5,629 nucleotides of DNA from Candidatus Zixiibacteriota bacterium. GTDB lineage: Bacteria > Zixibacteria > MSB-5A5 > GN15 > FEB-12. The notes under the pieces were generated by a model. It made no database searches. It had not been told where the DNA came from and saw nothing but the letters and a program-made list of their open reading frames with translations. Within the stretch, counting starts at the first letter, position 1; each line of letters starts with the position of its first letter. Both the position numbers and the translations under genes were made by a program. Shown here one piece after another: positions 1-5,629 of this stretch. The stretch is from NCBI GenBank assembly GCA_030642845.1, contig DAOWMZ010000156.1, forward strand, positions 1 through 5,629. The letters run 5' to 3'.

Positions 1-1107
1 CAGGCAGAAGATAAGAAAATCGGTTATGTTGGCGGATTGCCGGAACCTGTCTTGAGCTATGGGTACTTTGTCGAAAATGTTGAAACCAGAGTTGGTCCGC
101 AGGAACAAAGATTATCAATAAAACAGTCACTCCCATGGTTCGGTACTCTTGGGACAAAAAAAGAAATCGTCAGGAACAATTCAAAAGCAATCTATCAAAA
201 ATACCAATCTTACAGGCAGAGTCTTGTATATAAAATCAAAAATGCATATTATGATTATTACCTTCTTGGCCGCAAACTGGCCGTCACTAAAGATAACTTC
301 CAGCTTCTTGAGTTTTGGGAAAGTATTATCAGAGCAAAATATAAAGTGGCACTTTCGGATCATCATGATTTGATAAATGCCCAGGTAGAACTTGGAAAAC
401 TTGAGGATAAGCTATTAAGCCTTCAAAGCCAATTTGATCCAACAGTAGAAGCATTGAAAATGCTGTTGAATCTTTCTGTCGGTTTTGAATTACCATTACC
501 ACAGTCAATTGATCTCAATGAAAGCAATCTTGATGCTGACTCGGTTTTATCTGTGATATTAGAATCAAATCCGGATCTGGAAGCTATCGGTCATCTGATT
601 GATAGAGAAAAATCATCAGTCAAATTAGCCGGTAAATCCTCATTGCCCAATTTTACATTTAGCGTTGATTACATTCAGACCGGTGATGCTCTTAATCCAT
701 CAATGAATGAAAGCGGCAAAGATCCCTGGATGGTTAATGTTGGAATTACGCTCCCAATCTGGTTTGGTAAAAACAAAGCCAGGAGATCCGGAGCCAAAGC
801 CCGGATGCTGAAAACTCAATATTTACAAGAGAATTACAAAAATGAGTTAACCTCATATATCAGCAAAGTGCTGTTTGAATATCATGACGCATTAAGGAAA
901 ATTAAATTATATCGTGATGGGTTGATTCCCAAGAGTGAACAATCACTAAATGTAACATTCAAGGCTTATCAGACCGGTGAAACTGATTTCCTGAATGTAT
1001 TAAATACGCAAAGACAGCTTCTTAATCTGCAGCTTAAATTTGATCAAGCTGTTGTTACCGCCGCCGCCAAACTGGCAGAAATTGAAATGTTAACAGGAAA
1101 AAATTGA
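1..1107 (+). CDS. CusC/TolC-family outer-membrane efflux channel, 5'-truncated by the window edge
   Basis: This is the outer-membrane channel of a tripartite metal exporter. It should form a trimeric beta-barrel with a long periplasmic alpha-helical tunnel that docks on the adaptor encoded downstream. The frame is open from base 1 (QAEDKKIGYVGGLPEPVLSY...) to TGA at 1105-1107, giving 368 visible residues. Members of the family usually have about 420-450, so the signal peptide and first helix lie before the window. The TTG at 37 is internal and not a start. The two-fold repeat typical of outer-membrane efflux proteins is visible: VETRVGPQEQRLSIKQSLPWFG near residues 27-48 is echoed by VGITLPIWFGKNKAR near 247-261, and each is followed by long polar helices. 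The C-terminal helix (YQTGETDFLNVLNTQRQLL) is also typical. The gene ends 17 bases before the YHS-like gene. The family is secure; metal specificity is inferred from the neighbours. Confidence 0.92.
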   Translation, partial: QAEDKKIGYVGGLPEPVLSYGYFVENVETRVGPQEQRLSIKQSLPWFGTLGTKKEIVRNNSKAIYQKYQSYRQSLVYKIKNAYYDYYLLGRKLAVTKDNFQLLEFWESIIRAKYKVALSDHHDLINAQVELGKLEDKLLSLQSQFDPTVEALKMLLNLSVGFELPLPQSIDLNESNLDADSVLSVILESNPDLEAIGHLIDREKSSVKLAGKSSLPNFTFSVDYIQTGDALNPSMNESGKDPWMVNVGITLPIWFGKNKARRSGAKARMLKTQYLQENYKNELTSYISKVLFEYHDALRKIKLYRDGLIPKSEQSLNVTFKAYQTGETDFLNVLNTQRQLLNLQLKFDQAVVTAAAKLAEIEMLTGKN

Positions 1108-1110
1108 AAG

Positions 1111-1116
1111 AAAGGA
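1111..1116 (+). promoter_or_regulatory. Ribosome binding site that sets the start of the YHS-like gene
   Basis: AAAGGA lies 8 bases before the ATG at 1125. This is good Shine-Dalgarno spacing and is the strongest such site in the window. It favours the ATG at 1125 over an in-frame TTG at 1104, which lies before the site and would overlap the stop of the channel gene. Confidence 0.7.
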
Positions 1117-1124
1117 ATATTGTA

Positions 1125-1616
1125 ATGAGAAACATCAACAAATCTATTATCATCTCGGCATTATTATTGATTATGGTATTTGCCGTGAATACTGTCAATG
1201 CAAAGGGGAATAATGACAAGAAGGAAAAAGCACCGGTTGAACTGAAAAATCAGACGCATTGTCCGGTAATGGGTGGTGTTATTGATTCCAGTTCTTACAC
1301 CGATATACAGGGAAAGCGGGTATATCATTGCTGTCCGATGTGCACCAAAGCATTAACAAAAGACCCTGACAAGTATTTCAAGAAAGCTGCCGAGGATGGA
1401 ATCCTGTTTGAAAACATCCAAACAACCTGTCCGGTTTCCGGAGAAGAATTAGAGAAAAAGAATTCATATCTGGATCACGATGGCCGAAGAGTGTATTTCT
1501 GCTGTGATGGTTGTCAAAAAGAATTTAAAGCTGATCCACAAAAATACCTGAAAATATTGGATGAACCAGCAAAGGAATCAAAGATGGAAGATATGCATAA
1601 AGGGCATATGCACTAA
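1125..1616 (+). CDS. Exported tandem YHS/TRASH-like metal-binding protein, candidate periplasmic metallochaperone
   Basis: The product is a 163-residue protein. The start at ATG 1125 follows a well-placed AAAGGA. Residues 1-26 look like a signal peptide: a basic N-terminus (MRNINK), a hydrophobic core (IIISALLLIMVFAV) and likely cleavage after VNA. Two similar cysteine modules follow. The first has C46-P-V, then YTDIQGKRVYHCC and C73 (C69, C70, C73). The second has C102-P-V, then YLDHDGRRVYFCC and C130 (C126, C127, C130). Each ends in a DPxKY-type helix. This C...CCxxC pattern matches YHS/TRASH-like domains, which are generally linked to binding soft metals. The tail, MEDMHKGHMH, is rich in Met and His. 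Its place between the channel and adaptor genes suggests that it holds or delivers Cu/Ag in the periplasm, like CusF but unrelated in sequence. The function is inferred. The gene ends in tandem stops, TAA TAA at 1614-1619. Confidence 0.85.
   Translation: MRNINKSIIISALLLIMVFAVNTVNAKGNNDKKEKAPVELKNQTHCPVMGGVIDSSSYTDIQGKRVYHCCPMCTKALTKDPDKYFKKAAEDGILFENIQTTCPVSGEELEKKNSYLDHDGRRVYFCCDGCQKEFKADPQKYLKILDEPAKESKMEDMHKGHMH
1260..1553 (+). repeat. Internal duplication: two YHS-like cysteine modules
   Basis: At protein level, residues 46-87 and 102-143 of the exported protein align almost without gaps. They share CPV at the start, Y-x-D, then G-[KR]-R-V-Y-x-C-C-x-x-C, then a DP-x-K-Y helix. The spacing from the first Cys to the CC pair is 23 residues in one copy and 24 in the other. 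The DNA has diverged, so this is an old domain duplication and not a recent tandem repeat. Confidence 0.8.
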
Positions 1617-1640
1617 TAATCCATTTGGATAGATAATATT

Positions 1641-3575
1641 ATGAAAGATAATAAAGGTACAAATTCATTTATCAGGAAGCTCCTTCCACAAAGCGGTCCG
1701 GCTGTTATAGGAGTAGTGGCAGTTGCAATAATTGCATTCATTTTTGGGTTATCACTTTTTGATAGCAATTCATCGGAAGCTACGAACCATGACCATGAAA
1801 GTATAAGCAGCAAGGCTGCTACTGTATGGACCTGCTCTATGCATCCTCAAATTCAATTACCTGAAGCTGGGAAATGTCCTATCTGCTTTATGGATCTGAT
1901 TCCACTGGAAAAGGGGATGGGTGAAGATCTGGGACCACGTCAATTGATGATGAGCGAATCGGCTAAAAAACTGGCTCGAATTCAAACCACACCGGTTCGT
2001 CGTGCTTTTGCCGAAGCTGAAATCAGGATGCCGGGAAAACTTTCGTATGATGAAACCAAACTTTCATATATCTCGGCCTGGACCGACGGAAGGCTTGATA
2101 AGTTGTATGCCGATTTTACCGGTATAACAGTTACCAAAGGGGAGGAGATGGTTCAGCTTTATTCACCGGAACTGTTCGCTGCTCAGGAAGAACTGCTTCA
2201 GGCTATTAAAATGGAATCATCTATTACAAATGAAAATTCAATCCTGAAAAAAACCGCAATTACAACAATTGAAGCGGTGGAAGAAAAACTCCGCTTAGCA
2301 GGCTTAACAGAAAAACAAATAAAAGAAATAAGTAAAAGCGGCAATGCTGCTGAAACAATTACGATCTATGCTCCTGCCGGAGGAATTGTAACCGAGATAC
2401 ATGCCCGCGAAGGGACCTATGTCAAAACAGGTGATCCTATTTATACTATTGCCGATCTTACTACGCTCTGGGTAAATCTTGATGCATATGAATCCGATTT
2501 ATCCTGGTTAAGAAAAGGACAAGAGCTTACTTTTAATACTCCTTCGAATCCAGGGATACAGTACAAAGCAAAAATTGCCTTTATAGATCCGGTTGTGGAT
2601 CAGAAAACTCGCACCGTTAAAGTGCGAGCAATTGTAGAAAATAGTGATTTATCATTAAAGCCGGATATGTTTGTCACTGGTATTGTTAAATCCCGATTGG
2701 ATAAAAGCGGATCTATTGCAAAAAGTAATTCCGAAGCCCCTCTTCTTATCCCCGCAACAGCCCCTCTGATCACCGGAACACGGGCGGTTGTGTATGTTGA
2801 ATTACCATCCGATGAAGGTGTTTTGTTTGAAGGAAGAGCAATAGATTTGGGATCGCGATCAGGTGATTTTTACATAGTTAAATCCGGATTGCAAGAGAAT
2901 GAAATGGTCGTTACCAATGGGGCTTTCAAGTTAGACAGTGAATTACAAATCCAGGCCAAACCAAGCATGATGTCGCCTACCGGGGGCAGTGGTCCTGCCG
3001 GACATCAACACGGTCAGCAATCTCAGGCAGTAACGCACAAAATGGAAACAGAGAGTGATGACCAATCAGAAGCTGATGCATCCGTTTCTACTGAATTATT
3101 AAATTCATTATCAGCAATTTATAATGCTTATTTCAAAATCCAGATGGGGTTGGCTGATGATGAATTAAAAACTACTAATGAAGCTTATGCCTCATTGGAA
3201 AAAGAAATCAATGATATTGATCATTCAATATTTGAAGATTCTTTTCATAAAACGTGGATGGTTTTTTCATCTATAGCATTAAAGCAGACTAAGACAGGCA
3301 AAAGTAGTTCAACTCTGGAAGAAGCTCGACAGCCGTTTTATCATCTCTCAAAAGCAATTATAGAATTGCATGATAAATTCGGCCATTCTGGCAACCTGGA
3401 TTATTTCCTGACTTTTTGTCCTATGGCGCGCAGCAACCAGGGTGCTTACTGGCTCCAGACGGTTGATACCGTATACAATTCATTTTACGGTGCTATGATG
3501 CTTCGCTGTGGATCAATTAAAGATACATTATCCTCCGAAACCGGCTCTAATAATGAAAAACATTCATTTCATTGA
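1641..3575 (+). CDS. CusB-like RND periplasmic adaptor with heavy-metal-binding domain and C-terminal DUF3347-like domain
   Basis: This 644-residue membrane-fusion protein links the inner-membrane pump to the outer-membrane channel. Residues about 20-40 (AVIGVVAVAIIAFIFGLSLF) form an N-terminal membrane anchor or uncleaved signal. Residues about 63-90 are a heavy-metal-binding domain with C65, M67, H68, C79, C82 and M84. The CusB-like core follows: a barrel strand region (about 115-160), a helical hairpin (about 170-235), a lipoyl half (IYAPAGGIVTEIHAREGTYV, 242-261) and barrel and membrane-proximal strands to about 440. A linker rich in His, Met, Gly and Gln (GHQHGQQ, HKMETES) leads to residues about 484-625, which resemble DUF3347 and carry CPMA at 593-596, AYWL at 602-605 and MLRCG at 620-624. 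E. coli CusB is about 400 residues, so about 240 here are extra. The ATG at 1641 has only a weak GGA upstream (1627-1629), so translation may be coupled to the previous gene. Adaptor identity is firm; Cu/Ag specificity is inferred. Confidence 0.93.
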   Translation: MKDNKGTNSFIRKLLPQSGPAVIGVVAVAIIAFIFGLSLFDSNSSEATNHDHESISSKAATVWTCSMHPQIQLPEAGKCPICFMDLIPLEKGMGEDLGPRQLMMSESAKKLARIQTTPVRRAFAEAEIRMPGKLSYDETKLSYISAWTDGRLDKLYADFTGITVTKGEEMVQLYSPELFAAQEELLQAIKMESSITNENSILKKTAITTIEAVEEKLRLAGLTEKQIKEISKSGNAAETITIYAPAGGIVTEIHAREGTYVKTGDPIYTIADLTTLWVNLDAYESDLSWLRKGQELTFNTPSNPGIQYKAKIAFIDPVVDQKTRTVKVRAIVENSDLSLKPDMFVTGIVKSRLDKSGSIAKSNSEAPLLIPATAPLITGTRAVVYVELPSDEGVLFEGRAIDLGSRSGDFYIVKSGLQENEMVVTNGAFKLDSELQIQAKPSMMSPTGGSGPAGHQHGQQSQAVTHKMETESDDQSEADASVSTELLNSLSAIYNAYFKIQMGLADDELKTTNEAYASLEKEINDIDHSIFEDSFHKTWMVFSSIALKQTKTGKSSSTLEEARQPFYHLSKAIIELHDKFGHSGNLDYFLTFCPMARSNQGAYWLQTVDTVYNSFYGAMMLRCGSIKDTLSSETGSNNEKHSFH

Positions 3576-3586
3576 AAGTTTAACCA

Positions 3587-5629
3587 ATGACTGATACTCA
3601 ACACGAAAATAACGGCATAATAAGTCGTATTGTTAACTACTGTCTTAATAATAAACTGGTAGTCTTTCTGATTACTTTTGCTGTAATCTCCTGGGGTATT
3701 ATAGTTGCGCCGTTTGATTGGGATATTTCTTTTCTGCCCCGTAATCCTGTAGCAGTTGATGCTATTCCTGATATCGGAGAAAACCAGCAGATTGTTTTTA
3801 CCAAATGGGATGGCCGCTCACCACAGGATATCGAAGATCAAATTACATACCCCCTGACTGTTTCTCTATTAGGAATCCCCGGTGTTAAAACGATCCGTAG
3901 TTATTCATATTTTGGTTTTTCAACTATCTATGTTATTTTCAAAGATGATGTGGAGTTCTACTGGTCGCGTTCAAGACTGCTTGAAAAACTGAGTTCGCTT
4001 CCATCGAATACTCTTCCTGCAGATGCAACTCCGACTCTTGGGCCTGATGCAACAGCATTGGGACAGGTTTTCTGGTACACTCTCGAAGGACGCGATGAAA
4101 ATGGAAACCCGACCGGTGGATGGGATCTTCACGAACTTCGTTCAATCCAGGATTGGACTGTTCGCTATGCTTTGCAGTCTGCAGAAGGTGTCTCCGAAGT
4201 TGCCTCGGTAGGCGGGTTCATTCAGGAATACCAGATTGATGTTAATCCCTCGGCTTTGATAGCTTTTGATGTCAACCTGATCGATGTTTTTAATTCGGTT
4301 AAGATGTCAAATCTCGATGTTGGCGCTCGCACTATGGAGATCAACAAAGTCGAATATGTTATCAGAGGTTTGGGATTGATCGAAAATCTCTCCGATATCG
4401 AAAACACCGTTGTTAAATCCAGAAATAATATTCCGGTTCGCATCAAGGATGTCGCAACTGTCGCAATCGGTCCTGCTATGCGAAGAGGAGTTCTTGATAA
4501 AGGGGGAGCAGAAGTTGTTGGAGGTGTGGTGGTTGTTCGTTTTGGCGATAATCCCCTGGCAGCGATTAAAAATGTTAAAAAGAAAATTGCTGAAATCTCA
4601 CCGGGTCTGCCAAAGAAAACTCTTGCTGATGGAACCGTATCTCAGGTTGAAATTGTCCCTTTCTATGACCGTACCAAGCTTATTTATGAAACTCTTGAGA
4701 CTCTAAACACTGCTCTCGTTGATGAAATTCTTGTAACTATTATTGTCATCCTGATTATGGTTATGCATATCCGCAGTTCCATTCTGATTACCGGACTTCT
4801 TCCTCTGACAGTTCTGATGGTTTTTATTGCTATGAAGCTATTCAAAGTCGATGCCAACATTGTGGCTTTGTCGGGGATTGCGATTGCTATCGGAACCATT
4901 GTCGATATGGGTATTATTGTAACCGAAAATATATTAAAGCATCTTAATAAGGGATCGCCGGGTACATCGACTCTGGAAAAAATCAGAAATGCTACTTCCG
5001 AAGTCGGCGGAGCAGTTTTAACAGCGATTGCTACTACAATAGTTTCGTTCCTCCCTGTTTTCACTATGGAAGCAGCTGAGGGTAAACTGTTCAAACCACT
5101 GGCATATACCAAAACATTCGCATTGATTTCCTCGGTAATAATTGCTCTTATTGTTCTTCCGCCATTAGCGCATCTGTTATTTAAAAACCGTTATAAAATA
5201 AAATCATCAAAGTTACTTCCTTTAGGATTACTTTTATTAGGAGTAACTACGTTACTGTTATCATTTTGGTGGGCAGGGATTATATTAATTTTAATTGCAA
5301 GTTATATGTATTTTAAAAAATATATACCAGCAAATATTCAAAATTCAGTACCTAAATATTTAAATTATTTTATTGCAATAATTGTAGCAATGATACTTTC
5401 ATCACACTGGGAGCCATTGGGAGTAGGCGCGGGATATATTCTAAATTTTATCTTTGTTTTCTTATTATTAGGCGGAATTCTCTTTCTCTTTCAATTATTG
5501 ATCAGGGCTTATGAACCTATCCTTCGCTGGTGTCTTGATAATAAAAAGATGTTTTTAATACTTCCACTTATTCTAATATTACTTGGTTTAAATATATGGA
5601 TGGGGTTTGGTAATCTTTTTGGTTTTATG
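3587..5629 (+). CDS. CusA-like heavy-metal RND efflux pump, 3'-truncated by the window edge
   Basis: This is the inner-membrane, proton-driven pump subunit. From ATG 3587 the frame stays open to the last base, giving 681 residues. E. coli CusA has about 1047, so this protein probably exceeds 1100. TM1 is at about 23-42. The porter domain has VDAIPDIGENQQIVFT (57-72), YPLTVSLLGIPGVKTIRS (88-105), LGPDATALG (151-159) and EVASVGGFIQEYQIDV (204-219). TM2-TM6 span about 378-532, and TM7 begins near 654. TM4 carries D440 and E447, matching the proton-relay region of CusA (D405, E412). Alanine (A434) sits six residues before D440, as in CusA, where CzcA-type Zn/Co pumps have a second Asp; this favours monovalent Cu(I)/Ag(I). 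The CusA TM4 methionines at 403 and 410 are Ile438 and Val445 here. The later periplasmic Met sites lie beyond the window. The gene starts 11 bases after the adaptor stop, with only a weak GAAAG at 3574-3578. Confidence 0.93.
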   Translation, partial: MTDTQHENNGIISRIVNYCLNNKLVVFLITFAVISWGIIVAPFDWDISFLPRNPVAVDAIPDIGENQQIVFTKWDGRSPQDIEDQITYPLTVSLLGIPGVKTIRSYSYFGFSTIYVIFKDDVEFYWSRSRLLEKLSSLPSNTLPADATPTLGPDATALGQVFWYTLEGRDENGNPTGGWDLHELRSIQDWTVRYALQSAEGVSEVASVGGFIQEYQIDVNPSALIAFDVNLIDVFNSVKMSNLDVGARTMEINKVEYVIRGLGLIENLSDIENTVVKSRNNIPVRIKDVATVAIGPAMRRGVLDKGGAEVVGGVVVVRFGDNPLAAIKNVKKKIAEISPGLPKKTLADGTVSQVEIVPFYDRTKLIYETLETLNTALVDEILVTIIVILIMVMHIRSSILITGLLPLTVLMVFIAMKLFKVDANIVALSGIAIAIGTIVDMGIIVTENILKHLNKGSPGTSTLEKIRNATSEVGGAVLTAIATTIVSFLPVFTMEAAEGKLFKPLAYTKTFALISSVIIALIVLPPLAHLLFKNRYKIKSSKLLPLGLLLLGVTTLLLSFWWAGIILILIASYMYFKKYIPANIQNSVPKYLNYFIAIIVAMILSSHWEPLGVGAGYILNFIFVFLLLGGILFLFQLLIRAYEPILRWCLDNKKMFLILPLILILLGLNIWMGFGNLFGFM
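5195..5494 (+). other. Extra hydrophobic block in the RND pump between TM6 and the amphipathic helix before TM7
   Basis: Residues about 537-636 fall between the end of TM6 (LIVLPPLAHLLFKNR) and the conserved YEPILRWCLDNK, the counterpart of YHPLLLKVLHWPK in E. coli CusA. In CusA this gap is about 30 residues; here it is about 115, so roughly 85 residues are added. The block has hydrophobic runs near 543-560, 562-576, 592-605 and 617-637, enough for two to four membrane passes, with short polar loops (KKYIPANIQNSVPK, SSHWEP). An even number of passes would keep the second half of the pump in its normal orientation. The boundaries are approximate and the helix count is read by eye. Confidence 0.7.

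Noticed and set aside
1104..1124. Upstream TTG start at 1104 for the YHS-like protein
   Set aside because: It would overlap the channel stop codon and place the AAAGGA site inside the gene. The ATG at 1125 has ideal spacing and gives a cleaner signal peptide.
1592..1613. Short direct repeat ATATGCA...ATATGCA near the end of the YHS-like gene
   Set aside because: It is explained by the repeated Met-His residues in the tail MHKGHMH. Seven bases repeated once is not a meaningful DNA element.
2608..2628. Perfect 7-bp inverted repeat CTCGCAC / GTGCGAG with a 7-base loop inside the adaptor gene
   Set aside because: It lies mid-gene, encodes conserved adaptor strand residues (KTRTVKVRA) and is not followed by a T run, so it is not a terminator. 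One stem of this size is expected by chance in 5.6 kb.
3553..3594. A 13-codon frame (MKNIHFIESLTND) spanning the junction between adaptor and pump genes
   Set aside because: It has no ribosome binding site of its own and overlaps both genes. It could only matter as a coupling leader, for which there is no further evidence.
4023..4706. Two + strand open frames (4023-4211 and 4410-4706) in another frame within the pump gene
   Set aside because: The overlapping frame encodes clearly conserved CusA porter-domain sequence. These products resemble nothing and are chance frames.
4684..5112. Antisense open frame of 142 codons opposite the pump gene
   Set aside because: It lies wholly opposite conserved TM2-TM6 coding sequence of the RND pump, has no ribosome binding site or recognisable domain, and its hydrophobic, Thr/Ile-rich product is what the reverse complement of membrane codons gives.

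Overview
The window holds one strand of a tightly packed operon for a tripartite CusCBA-type heavy-metal efflux system of the RND superfamily. Cu(I)/Ag(I) is the most likely substrate. All genes read on the + strand, with gaps of only 17, 24 and 11 bases. Neither a promoter nor a terminator is visible, so the transcript very probably begins upstream and continues downstream. The host is a Gram-negative bacterium, because an outer-membrane factor, a periplasmic adaptor and an RND pump are all present. The moderately low GC, the TTA/AAA-rich codon use, the C-terminal DUF3347-like domain on the adaptor and the GENQQIVFT-type porter motif in the pump together suggest the Bacteroidota/Ignavibacteriota (FCB) group. 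That placement is inference.

Layout: (1) bases 1-1107, the 3' part of a TolC/CusC-family outer-membrane channel gene, with its start and signal peptide before the window; (2) bases 1125-1616, a small exported protein with two tandem YHS/TRASH-like cysteine domains and a Met/His tail, a candidate periplasmic metal chaperone; (3) bases 1641-3575, a CusB-like adaptor carrying an N-terminal heavy-metal-binding domain (CSMHP...CPIC) and a C-terminal DUF3347-like domain; (4) bases 3587-5629 (open at the right edge), the first 681 codons of a CusA-like RND pump with an extra hydrophobic block of roughly 85-100 residues after TM6.

Expected teamwork: the pump and adaptor assemble with the outer-membrane channel to move metal from the periplasm, and possibly from the cytoplasm, to the outside. 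The adaptor has two metal-binding modules and the small protein has two more, so metal could be captured and passed to the pump in the periplasm, a job done by CusF in Escherichia coli. No CusF-like gene is visible here.

The basic system is a recognisable family. The unusual parts are the tandem YHS-like protein between the C and B genes, the triple-module adaptor, and the membrane insertion in the pump, which also has a different codon usage from the rest of its gene.
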